64,000 nucleotides of DNA from Haliotis asinina (lineage: Eukaryota; Mollusca; Gastropoda; Lepetellida; Haliotidae). Below, piece after piece: positions 36,101 through 45,451 of this stretch (its first letter is position 1; each line of letters opens with the position of its first letter). The notes under the pieces were generated by a model, which saw nothing but the letters and a program-made list of their open reading frames with translations, was not told where the DNA came from and did not search any database. The translations under genes and the position numbers were made by a program. The stretch covers positions 29,083,118 through 29,147,117 of the forward strand of contig NC_090280.1 of NCBI RefSeq assembly GCF_037392515.1. Direction: 5' to 3'.

Positions 36101-39100
36101 AAGTGTATACAATTAGTTTTTGATTTAGAAAATTTAAAGCCGTTTTCAAGACACCATTTATCAATTTTGTTTAAACACAGCTGCAGTTGCCGTTCAATAG
36201 TATACATGTTCTTACCGCGGCAAGAAATATTAAAATCATCCACAAATAAATATCCATCTATTAAATCGCTTAAAACTTTAGATAAACTGTTGATCTTGAC
36301 GCTAAAAAGAGTGACAGACAAAATACTGCCTTGTGGAACACCCTGATCCTGATTATAATGATCAGACAGGGTAGAACCCACACGGACTTGAAATTGCCTG
36401 TTATTTAAAAATTTAGCAATGAATTCAGGCAAACGACCTCGCAAACCGAAATCATGTAAATCTCTCAGTATGCCATATTTCCAGGTTGTGTCATATGCCT
36501 TCTCAAGATCAAAAAAGATAGACACAGCATGTTGTTTATTAATCAGTGCGTTTTTCACAAATGATTCTAAACGCACTAAGTGATCGACAGTACTTCTGTT
36601 TTTCCGGAAACCACATTGTATATCTGTGATAAGATTATTAGTTTCCAAGTACCAAACAAGTCGATTATTTATCATGCGTTCCATGGTCTTGCAAACACAG
36701 CTAGTTAATGAAATCGGACGATAATTGGATGGATCAGTATGATCACGTCCAGGTTTAGGTATTGGTACTACTATGGCATCACGCCATGAAGAAGGAAATT
36801 TCCCGGATGTCCAAATATCATCAAATATTGATAAGAGCGTCTCTAAACAGGATTCTGGTAAGTGCTTCAGGAGTTGATAATGTATGTTATCAGCTCCAGT
36901 AGCAGTATCATGAGCTTGATCAAGAGCAGTATGGAGTTCATGAATAGAAAATGTTTCATTATAATCTTCCCCATTATCAGAATTGAAATTAATAGTTTTC
37001 ATTTCTTGTTGTTTTTGATATTGCTGAAATTTAGGTATATAATTAGAAGAGGAAGAATGTTTAGCAAGAGTTTCGCCCAGTTTATTCGCAATATCTGATT
37101 TATCAGTAAGTAATTGATCTCCATGTTTAAGATGATGGACAGTAGATTTAGTACCTTTACCTTTTATTTTCTGGACCATGTTCCACACCTTGGACATGGG
37201 TGTCCGAGAATTTATTTTGGATACATAATGTTGCCAAGATTGGCGTTTGTTCTGTTTAAAAGTACGCCGCGCTTTAGCATTTAAAATCTTAAATTTATTG
37301 AAATTATGCACCATAGGATGGCGACGGAAATAATGTTCTGCTTTTTTCCTTGCCTTCCTAGCTTGTTTGCAGTCAACGTTGAACCATGGTTTTCTTATGT
37401 GTGGAACTACAGAGGAGTTTGGTATACACTCATCAGCTATGGAATTCAGTTCACCAGAAAAGCATTTAATAGCATCAGGAACGTCAATAAAACGTTCAGG
37501 TTTAAGTTTTTCAGCACACAGTGTTTCATACAAAGCCCAGTTAGCCTTTTTAAAATTTCGTCGTGATGATGGAGGAACATCGGATGGAGCTACGGTTTTT
37601 AATAGAGTAGGAAAATGGTCACTTCCACAGAGGTCATCGTGGACTGACCATTCAAATTCATTTAATAGTTCTGAATTTGTCAATGACAAGTCAAGAGCAG
37701 AATAGGTCCCTGTCCCAGGGTGTAAATATGTGTTGGAACCATCATTATAAATACATAAATCATTGTCAGAACAAAAGTCCTCCAACAATTTACCTTTAGT
37801 GTTTGTAGTTACACTACCCCAAAGTGGGTTGTGTCCATTTAAATCTCCCATTATAATACAAGGCTTCGGGAGTTGGTCATATAGAGCTTGAAGATCAGTT
37901 TTGGTAAACACCGAAGACGGTGAAATATAGAGAGAGCATAGTGTAAACGCTACATGTAAAGTAATTCTCACAGCAACAGCCTGCATATTAGTATTAAGTG
38001 GAACAGGGCTTTGAATAACGTTTTGTCTGACTAGAATGGATGATCCGCCAGTGGCCCTATCACCTGGAGGTGAAAAAGAATGATATGCATTAAAATGACG
38101 AAGGTCAAATATATCTGTTTGTTTTAAATATGTCTCTTGGAGACATATCGCTGAAGGTGTGAAATCTTGGACTAATAGCTGTAATTCATGTACATTAGTC
38201 CTTAATCCTCTGCAGTTCCACTGTACAATATTATTGGGATAAACTATCTTTTGGGGGGATTTATTGGGGATCTACCCCGCACTCTTTTGGAGGGCGACAA
38301 GCTATGTGCCCTAGAATGGACGTTTTCAGAAACGTCCATGTCTTCAAGAGACCCATACTTATTAAACAATTGAACTTTATTTTGTGACCCTTTAGGAGGT
38401 CTGCCACTTTGTTGTTTTGAAGCATCAGGCTTTGGCTTCGGTTTACTTTTCACCGTTTGTGGAGTATCAGCTGTTGATTGAGACTTTGAATGTGACTGAG
38501 ATGATGATGATTTGTGATCAGAAGACGACTTTGAGGTACTAGGAAGTGATTCCTCAGTCTGTGATGATATAGCAGGGTACAAAGGCTGTGGAGAATCACA
38601 GTTTACCCAAGTCAAGGTAGTTTGGCAGCCTGTGGTTGATGTTGTTTTAGAGCTAGAACCCGATGATGTTTTTGCTTTTGTAGCATAACTTTCTGGAAGA
38701 TCAGATCTCTTTACCAGTTTTTTGGCCTCAGAAAAAGAGATATTGTGTGTGAATTTTATTTTATTGATCTCCATTTGTTCTTTCCAAATTGGACACTGTT
38801 TAGAAAATGAAGAATGGTCGCCTGAGCAATTGGTGCATTTTTTATAATCACTGTCACAATCTTCTGTTGTGTGTGTCTTCTCACCACAGTGAGCACACAC
38901 AACAGACAATGTGCAAGTATTCACACCGTGTCCATATTTCTGACATTTAAAACATCTTAACGGGTTGGGGATGTAGGTATCAACTGGAATATTACAGTAG
39001 CCTGCCCTCACTGATTTGGGAGCATTAGGACATGAAAAGGTAAACAGATACGTGTTCGTTTTGATGGTTTCGTTGTTTCTGCGAGTTGAAAAGCGCTTGA

Positions 39101-42100
39101 CGTAGAGTACACCTTGATCCTTCATTTCCGATCCTATATCAAGTTCCGACATATCATCAAACAATCGGTCGCGATCTCTAACGATACCTTTGCTGGAGTT
39201 TAAGGTTTTGTGTGCAGAGACCGTGACCGGAATGCCCACGAATGATTTGATGTTAAGCAAATTAGTTGCTTGTTGCTTTTTCCCGCACTCTACTAGTAGG
39301 CCACCTGAACGTAAGCGTCTTATATTCTTCACGTCCCCTGCAATACCCTGAATACCCTTGGATACAGCAAAGGGGTTCAACTTCAACGGTGTCTTGTCTG
39401 GAGTCTCAATCACGATGAAACGCGGCCAATACTCAATCGATGCAGACGGTCTATGGTCACTATCAACAGGGTCAATATCAAGTGGACGTTTTGGTTTTTT
39501 TGTTGGATTTTCATAAGCCATGGTTAGTTTATTTTGGTTCATCATCCGAGCTCCCCACCCACCACGGAGTATCACAAGGACAATGCTAAAAACAAGCGGG
39601 CCTCCAGCTTGCAGCACCAAGGATACCCGGATGATATACTCCAGCAGAAGAATTAAAAGATTAATAAATCCACCAGATTGGCCCATGAGCCACCGCCTTC
39701 TGGCATAGGACTCTAGGCAAATTACAGAACAACATATTTCAAAATCAAAAATGTTCTAGATAAAAAAAACCAAGTCCAAAGTTACAACAATTCCAAATGA
39801 CATGTGTGCATTGATAAATATAAAAAGTACTTCATGCACAGGGCTTGGCATGACCAGCCGATTGGTCGAACCGGGCCCATTCGACCACCCGTCTAGGCGA
39901 AGTCAGGGCCAAAGTGGTGTATTGAGCAACAGGAACACGGTTACAGGTCCCTATTGCCCTCAACCACCAGGATCCCCTCCTCCGCCGACACAGGGACGCA
40001 ACCCACGGCAAACGGGTTGGTGGACCAAATATCCCCCCGGGTCCACTACGGGGGTGTCGGCGAGCTCTTAGCATTACCCAGCACCCACCACGAGGAGGTG
40101 GCTCGCCACGGGTGCCACTACGGAAGTAGTGAAAAATAACTACTTTATAATTAAATATCTCTTTTGGACGTAGGAGTTGGTAATATCGTATCATGAAGTT
40201 AGATAGGTTACTTTCAGATCTTTCTGTACATATATGATGAAAGGTGTTATCCTTATTGCGTGTAGGCATGAGGAGGCAATTATAGTATTATAGAACAGAT
40301 TTACTGACGAAGTGAATCTGGACTGGCGACTATAGGTTGTTTTCTCTGACGTCCGCTTCGGTCATATTTAAGCAAAAGGACCAAACTACTACGGGGTCAG
40401 TAAGTCATAAGCCTGTAAACAACACACACGTCAGTCAAACAGGGTACCTAGTGGAATATATATAGGACACTTGGGGAAACATACACCCTGGAAATGGAAC
40501 AGTCGTTAAATTAATGAGTACCTTCTCTAGTGTTGCTGAGTTGGGGGAAGTACGACTGCCAAGTGTCAATCAGAGCATATTGAAGTTTTATATGACTGAT
40601 CTTTAGCCTTTGAAAACTTAGAGTTGGCCTGCATAATAATTAGTGTACTGCCTAGCGCCAGTTAGAGCATATTGTAGTTTTTGATCACTGACCTTTACAT
40701 TTGAAAACGTAGAATGAGCCTGCATAATAGTTAGGCTAGCCTTATATAGTAATAGCCTGATAGTTGCCTCGTTAAACCGCATTTATTCATGACTGGTCGA
40801 ATGATGTGGAAGTTTCCATAGCCTGCCTGTGGGTTCTCAATACTTCCGGCAGAGTGTTGTTTTCACCTGTGATAGTGAGTAGCTACCTCGTTGTTGAAGG
40901 TAGGGCAGGGTGAAGTATCTCTTGTAGTTGCCTGCAGGCATGTTCATTTTGTGACTACCTGTTAACCATTTGGAAATTGTAGAACGTATCTGCATAATAT
41001 TCCTGTGCGACGAAACGATGTCACATCGCATGCAGTCTTGCGTTGGTTCTAAAACAATCTTTGAAGTTCATCGACCTTGTTGCGTGTTGCTTTCATGTTT
41101 AGGCTATCTACAGGTGTATAGGCCTGCCAGATAGATTGTTGAATGTCTAGTAGTACATTCCACTGTAACAAAGTACTTGTGAAAAATAACTTTCTTCCAC
41201 TGAAAACGTAAAATAAAGGAATCTTTTGTCAATGTGAAATCGGACATGATTATTTGTGAGCTGCATATTTTGTGCTGCTGTGGTACAGCTGATCCTAAGA
41301 GTAAATCCTATCTTAGCCACCCATGGCCCATCCTGATCGGAGTCAAGTGATGCTGTACAAACGTAACTGTTTATCTTGTGATTCTTCGTAGAGACAACCA
41401 ATCAATTTACTACCATGTTCATATATTTAAATCAGTGGACTGAAAGCCCAAGTCACCATGGTTACCCGGACCCTACCCATCTCCAGGACCATTCTCTCCA
41501 GAGAAGGACATTTCTAACATACCTACGACAATTACACAACTACGGGCCTCACACCACAAATATGGTGTGGGAAATGAAAGGTTTGACGCATCTTTTATCA
41601 TTCTATACGTTTAGAAATGGCGCTACACATATTTCAAAGTTCAAAGTTGATTTGAGAACATTCAAATTTATTTCATTGGTTGCTACTGGGAGTCCCACTT
41701 TGATCTCTGGTACCCCCAGTTATAAATGTCAGCACTACTTAATACAAGTAAACCCATTTGCGTTTCAGAACAGAACACCCGATAAACATGCTGGACTGAA
41801 AATTTCATTTGTATTATATATTGCATCCTTTCAGGTCTGGCCTGGCCCAGTTGGATAGATAAGTCCCAGCATAATGGTGGATTCCCAAATAATGTTGACT
41901 CGGCATCTGAGTTTGTGTCACTAATGGTTCAGGCTTGTAAAGACTTCACAGCTGGACGCCTTCCTTACATATTTGAAGTCATCAATGAACCAGACTGGGA
42001 TGAAAAGTATATTGATCCACAAACGAATATAGATTACCACAGGGCTGTCGCCGACAAACTCAAATCAAGATTTGGAATGAAAGTTGCTGGACCATCCTAC

Positions 42101-43300
42101 ACGAGCACAGCATTACGACTAGCAGATGAAAATAATTTCAGCTTCTGGAACAGAACTGCTAACTTTATGGACATGTCTCTTGATCACTTGGACTTTTTCT
42201 CTTTCCATTCCTACAACCATATGTTCAATACGTCTAGTAAATCATATTATGGTATCAACGAAGATCGTTTGTTTGCTTCTCTTGACATGGTGGAGAACTA
42301 TTCTCATATCAAGAAAGGAAAAGGTGTTCAATTAGTTAACACTGAATTCGGAGTAGGCTTACTTTCACTGGGTGTGGCGTACGATTTTGAAAATCAACTG
42401 ATTGACTTTGAGACACTTTATCAGGCGAACGGATTCATGTTTTCTTTCCTTAACCTGAGGGAATTTATGGACAGAGCTACAATATATCTCCTTGCAAACG
42501 AGCAATACCCTGGTCATACCTCCCTCAGGAACTCCTTATTTACAACTGATGGTCAGTACCTTGAACCGACCAAATTCTTCCTGTTCTGGAAAAACTTTAT
42601 TGACGATCAAAAGTTTCTCCGGGTTTCAAGTGAACACGATGGGAAGGAGAAAATAGTTTCACCGCTTGCCCTTGCAAACCCCCACACAGAAGAGATGGTA
42701 GTTCTTCTCCACAACTTTGGCGATGAATTTGAGAATGTAAAATTGGACTTTGCAAATAACTGGCTTAGCCCCTCCACAGGTGAACAAACATGTATTCTGT
42801 TCGAAAATGGTAAGCCTGCTGTTCATCCCAATTACCCTTTCGACATGTCTAAGCTTAATGGCACCATTGGTCTACCTGGATCGTCAACATGCTTCTACAA
42901 GTTTCAGACCAACTACACCTTTAACAGATTACACACAGATAATCAGAACACATACTATGGTAAGAATATGCTCATACCAATTAGCAACGGACGTGCGAAG
43001 ACAACCATCAGTGTACCGAGTTCTGGCTACCATGAGGCTTATCTTAGAGTGGGAATTAGTCGTGGTATGAGAGACATTACAAAACCTAAGACAGTTTTGT
43101 TCAATGGTCAGACGTTGCCTTCTAGCTACATGTTGTTTGATTCCATGAAGAATGCAAAAAAGAGGACAACAACATGGAACGTGTGGCAGTTCATGGTACC
43201 TGAATCACTGGTAAAAACATCCAACACCGTGACCATGACCTTTGATGGAGACGGTGGGAGCGTGACATCCGTTGCACTTGTTGCAGGAAAACTTCAGTAA
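33148..43300 (+). CDS. Secreted GH-A clan glycoside hydrolase, GH86 agarase/porphyranase-like, copy 4 (LINE in intron 1)
   Basis: Exons 33148-33381, 41436-41580 and 41835-43300 give 614 aa. Donors are GTACGT and GTTTGA; acceptors are AATCAG and TTTCAG. The signal peptide is MLSLLLCSLLLCGAALS. Exon 3 opens GLAWPSWIDKSQHNGG, and its frame is open upstream of the first in-frame ATG, so the exon really starts at 41835. Likely catalytic residues are Glu178 and Glu297. Intron 1 is about 8.05 kb because a full-length antisense LINE (34009-40116) has inserted; without it and its duplication the intron would be about 1.9 kb. The coding exons are intact, so the gene may still work if the intron is spliced across the LINE. 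The 3' flank shares sequence with that of copy 3, which supports a recent tandem duplication. Confidence 0.83.
33998..34008 (+). repeat. LINE target site duplication, 3' side
   Basis: ACTACGGAAGT, abutting the GAGTGAGTGAGTT tail of the antisense LINE. Confidence 0.9.
34558..38271 (-). CDS. LINE ORF2: AP endonuclease, reverse transcriptase, RNase H, C-terminal zinc motif
   Basis: The frame is open for 1237 codons from just after a TAG at 38272-38274. The first ATG is only at 37986, inside the endonuclease, so initiation must be at a non-AUG codon or by frameshift from ORF1. Endonuclease motifs: IVQWNCRGL, ICLQETYL, IIMGDLNGHNP, SALDLSLTNS and GSDHFP. RT motifs: NYRPISLTSCVCKTMERMI, FFDLEKAYDT, GVPQGSILS and YLFVDDFNIS. 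RNase H shows the D-E-D-D set in FTDGSKDGG, TAEANAI, IYSDSLS and NAMADLAAK. The end carries CIPCDERTTVKHILLDC, a zinc-binding-like motif. It should nick DNA and copy LINE RNA by target-primed synthesis. No internal break is seen. Confidence 0.9.
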   Translation of the reverse strand: MPNKSPQKIVYPNNIVQWNCRGLRTNVHELQLLVQDFTPSAICLQETYLKQTDIFDLRHFNAYHSFSPPGDRATGGSSILVRQNVIQSPVPLNTNMQAVAVRITLHVAFTLCSLYISPSSVFTKTDLQALYDQLPKPCIIMGDLNGHNPLWGSVTTNTKGKLLEDFCSDNDLCIYNDGSNTYLHPGTGTYSALDLSLTNSELLNEFEWSVHDDLCGSDHFPTLLKTVAPSDVPPSSRRNFKKANWALYETLCAEKLKPERFIDVPDAIKCFSGELNSIADECIPNSSVVPHIRKPWFNVDCKQARKARKKAEHYFRRHPMVHNFNKFKILNAKARRTFKQNKRQSWQHYVSKINSRTPMSKVWNMVQKIKGKGTKSTVHHLKHGDQLLTDKSDIANKLGETLAKHSSSSNYIPKFQQYQKQQEMKTINFNSDNGEDYNETFSIHELHTALDQAHDTATGADNIHYQLLKHLPESCLETLLSIFDDIWTSGKFPSSWRDAIVVPIPKPGRDHTDPSNYRPISLTSCVCKTMERMINNRLVWYLETNNLITDIQCGFRKNRSTVDHLVRLESFVKNALINKQHAVSIFFDLEKAYDTTWKYGILRDLHDFGLRGRLPEFIAKFLNNRQFQVRVGSTLSDHYNQDQGVPQGSILSVTLFSVKINSLSKVLSDLIDGYLFVDDFNISCRGKNMYTIERQLQLCLNKIDKWCLENGFKFSKSKTNCIHFCRKYKPHKEPELFLSGTPIKVVKEAKFLGLIFDSHLTFLPHIKSLKAKCLKALDLLKVVSNSKWGGDQSTLLHLYRSLIRSKLDYGSIVYGGACQSNLKLLDPVHHQGLRLCLGSFRTSPIDSIYVEADEPSLNLRRIKLSLQYITKLASNESNPAFNCVFNPPYEDLYNKKSSLLPPLGVRIKPFLAASSIELDHIAPSRLLSSPPWQLVRPQVDLTLTSLKKSETNELQYKQEYNQLKHKYSNYKSLFTDGSKDGGAVACATVIGSRTISSRLPDNSSIFTAEANAILTALKYIQRHPKRKQYIIYSDSLSCLQAIKNISCKHPLLIEIIELYNTLATGQYDIVFCWLPSHVGISGNAMADLAAKAALNKSVTPLLIPYSDYKASIRTYIRDLMQKKWDTQVGINKLHEIKPYIGYTYLGCQSRFEEVILRRCRIGHTRYTHVHLLKGEDPPFCIPCDERTTVKHILLDCVEFSITRDKYFTVKTMKDLFTSVNSYLIIGFLKEIDFLVEF
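38244..39521 (-). CDS. LINE ORF1, nucleic-acid-binding protein with CCHC knuckles
   Basis: I place the start at the ATG at 39521 (MAYENPTKKPKRPL), which lies in a strong ACCATGG context. The frame is open 55 codons further up, but that part encodes a hydrophobic stretch typical of translated 5' UTR. The protein is 425 aa. An RRM-like region (RFIVIETPDKTPLKLNPFAV, then RRLRSGGLLVECGKKQQA) precedes three zinc knuckles: CFKCQKYGHGVNTC, CAHCGEKTHTTEDC and CTNCSGDHSSFSKQC. The tail is rich in S, K and P and basic at the end. It should coat LINE RNA in a ribonucleoprotein particle. The stop codon overlaps the start of the ORF2 frame. Confidence 0.85.
   Translation of the reverse strand: MAYENPTKKPKRPLDIDPVDSDHRPSASIEYWPRFIVIETPDKTPLKLNPFAVSKGIQGIAGDVKNIRRLRSGGLLVECGKKQQATNLLNIKSFVGIPVTVSAHKTLNSSKGIVRDRDRLFDDMSELDIGSEMKDQGVLYVKRFSTRRNNETIKTNTYLFTFSCPNAPKSVRAGYCNIPVDTYIPNPLRCFKCQKYGHGVNTCTLSVVCAHCGEKTHTTEDCDSDYKKCTNCSGDHSSFSKQCPIWKEQMEINKIKFTHNISFSEAKKLVKRSDLPESYATKAKTSSGSSSKTTSTTGCQTTLTWVNCDSPQPLYPAISSQTEESLPSTSKSSSDHKSSSSQSHSKSQSTADTPQTVKSKPKPKPDASKQQSGRPPKGSQNKVQLFNKYGSLEDMDVSENVHSRAHSLSPSKRVRGRSPINPPKR
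40059..40116 (-). ncRNA. Candidate HDV-like self-cleaving ribozyme at the LINE 5' end
   Basis: Read on the minus strand from 40116. P1 is GGCACCC (40116-40110) paired with GGGTGCT (40086-40080), including the G-U wobble at base 1. P2 is GGCGAGC (40107-40101) paired with GCTCGCC (40065-40059). P3 is ACC paired with GGT around loop TCCTCGT. P1.1 is CC in that loop paired with GG at 40079-40078. The joining strand GCTAAGA places a candidate catalytic C at 40071. This is the nested double pseudoknot of HDV-like ribozymes, with L3 very like that of HDV itself; P4 is absent. The predicted cut lies exactly at the 5' end set by the target duplication. Such ribozymes are known at the 5' ends of R2, RTE and L1Tc elements. 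Confidence 0.78.
40117..40127 (+). repeat. LINE target site duplication, 5' side
   Basis: ACTACGGAAGT again, abutting the first base of the LINE at 40116. This fixes the 5' end of the element. Confidence 0.9.
40128..41435. other. Remainder of intron 1 of copy 4
   Basis: Non-coding. CTGATCTTTAGCCTTTGAAA and CTGACCTTTACATTTGAAAA, about 90 bp apart, sit in a diverged internal duplication at about 40565-40730. No other repeat is recognised. Confidence 0.4.
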
Positions 43301-43418
43301 AACAAATCTCTCTTCATTGTGTTGATTCGTTTCACATATGATATGCTACAAATTGGTGAGAAGGTGCTAGGGGATGCAGATCCTGACTAAATTATGTGTC
43401 ATCGAATTCTCGGACTGT

Positions 43419-43468
43419 GTGATGGGGACGTGACATCCGTTGCATCCGTGACAGGAAAACGTTAGTGA
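43419..43468 (+). pseudogene. Residual duplicate of the hydrolase 3' coding end
   Basis: GATGGGGACGTGACATCCGT, then TGCATCCGTGACAGGAAAACG, matches the end of exon 3 (DGDGGSVTSVALVAGKLQ). It lies about 120 bp after the stop of copy 4. It has no other exon and is too short to encode anything. Confidence 0.5.
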
Positions 43469-44892
43469 CTAAATTCTCTAGACGAATGATTCAAGTGACC
43501 AACGATATGAACTGACATGCTGACACGTTGTAGATTGTGACAGTGTTATCGAAGCAAACGTGACCATTGTCATTATAATGATATACACAGTGCAATATGA
43601 TAATCAGTGCAATATGCTTTCTGTTTAACGCCAAGCTCTTTATCCTAGAGCCTGTGCATCCCTCCAGGCAGACATTTGAACAAAATCGACATGCAGAGAG
43701 GTGCGCTAGGCCGACGTGAGGGTGTCCTTTGAAGTAATGAACGCCAACTAACATTGTTTCAATAGTATCAACTCACTACTTTAGTGAGTTCTAGCTCACG
43801 GTTTAGTTAACGTGTTCAGCACATATACACACTGAAGCTACAGCTGTAAACTGTTTATAAACAGAGTATATGAAGAAATGTAAGAGTAAGTAAAGAAATG
43901 TTATATTTACCAAACCACCCACAATCATGACTCATGCACAGGTTCATCTTAAGTACATTCCGTCCAATCGTGGTGGGAAGAATACTAGTTGTTTTGTTTT
44001 CACATATCCCCGAGATTTAACCCCCACTGCCATTCTTTCGCTAATCTTCCTTTAATTGCAAAGGTGAAACGTTACGCTAGGCTACGAGCTAGAAGGGGCT
44101 GAAATGAGTAAATAAACTCGGTCGTCCCCCGCCACGTCCCCGTGCATAATATGCTTGGACCAGACAGCTCGCTTAATGACTACAGTTTACAAGGCTCACA
44201 CTGACATCATGGTAACCAAGCCGAGTCACTCCTACCAACATAGCGTGCTCGGTATCTACAGGCATGTTCAGTTAATTCAAACAGTATGTTTATGTTTTGT
44301 GAATACTCCGCCACGTGTACCTTTGCTTTACATTAGGATACTGTAAGCAATATAATAATAACGTAAGCAATGTAATAACATACTAGCATACTGTTGGTGT
44401 GAACTGTGGTATGCAACTGTTTTACCACGTAGCTGGAAACTAAATGTGGTTCTTAGTGATCCTAAATGTGTTCCCACCTTTCCCCGTGAACCACGTCTTC
44501 GTTAATAAAAGGTGGATACTATCCTAACAAAATACCTTCTTCGAGGCCTTTGTAAGTTGAGCAACTTCGCGCTTCTGTAGGGCCATCTAGAACCTAGTTG
44601 GGAAAAGTATGTGTTTCTGCCAATATTGTTTCTTCTCCGTTTGTGTATACATCAATCACACACACTGTCGCGATCCATTCTGTACGATAATGAGCAGGTT
44701 TTCTCGACCGATTTTGTACATTAATTGTAGATCTCTTTCAAGAAATCAGACAGCTGTGTATCAAATGCAGGATCGCATTCAATCAGGTATTCAGTCCAGT
44801 TGACTTTAGGAAACGTAACCAAACTCGATATGTTTCAAAGCCAGATCACAAATGTGAGATACTATTTGTATCCACCTACAGTACTTTCCGGA
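43469..44892. other. Intergenic downstream of copy 4
   Basis: No supported gene or repeat. The hydrolase array ends here within the window. Confidence 0.4.
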
Positions 44893-45451
44893 TCTCCCGT
44901 GTGGACCCGGGACAGAAAGTGTCCACTGCACCCCATTCCTTGTCGTAAGAGGCGACTAAATTGGGCAACCTGTTGGCCGTGGGTTGCGCCCCTGTGTCGG
45001 TGGAGGACCGGATCCTGGTGGTTGAGGGCAGTGGGTTCTTGGGACCGTGTTCCTACTTCTCAACACACCACTTTGGCCCTGACTTCACCTAGACTGGTGG
45101 TAGAATGGGCCCGATTCTATCAATCGGCTGGTCATGTCAAGCCCTGTGTTGGACATACCATGTTTTGAGTCTAATATCCTATTCTTTGGTGTTTGGGCTT
45201 CACATTTGTAAAAGGATATCAACAGTTTTTGCCTAGAGTCCTACGTCAGAAGGCGGTGGCTAATCTGGTTAATGTCAACCTCCGAATTCTGTAGGTCTCC
45301 AAATTTCTGTCATGTGCAGAACCAGCTGGACAGTCACTTTGGTAGACAAATGTAGCTATTCGTGTTACATTTTCTGGAGTATAGCAGACTTGTAGCCCTG
45401 ATTATGCAGACTGGATTCCTCTGCAAGATCGTCCTTTGTTGACGTTCGATG

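Larger units (their letters stand above)
34009..40116 (-). mobile_element. Full-length RNase H-bearing LINE (I-type), antisense in intron 1 of copy 4
   Basis: A 6108-bp element bounded by an exact 11-bp duplication, ACTACGGAAGT, at 33998-34008 and 40117-40127. On its own strand it has a 5' UTR with a ribozyme-like start, ORF1 with CCHC knuckles, ORF2 with endonuclease, reverse transcriptase and RNase H, and a ~550-bp 3' UTR ending TTAACTCACTCACTC instead of poly(A). Both ORFs are open. The perfect duplication and open frames suggest a young, possibly active copy. RNase H after RT places it near the I group rather than RTE or CR1; the exact clade would need a tree. Many truncated relatives lie in this window. 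Confidence 0.92.

Noticed and set aside
35458-37705. Plus-strand open frames within the LINE
   Set aside because: They are antisense shadows of ORF2, which has complete conserved motifs on the minus strand.
39522-39686. Upstream extension of LINE ORF1 with a hydrophobic stretch
   Set aside because: The strong ACCATGG context at 39521 and the loss of similarity to the relic copy above it argue that this part is 5' UTR.
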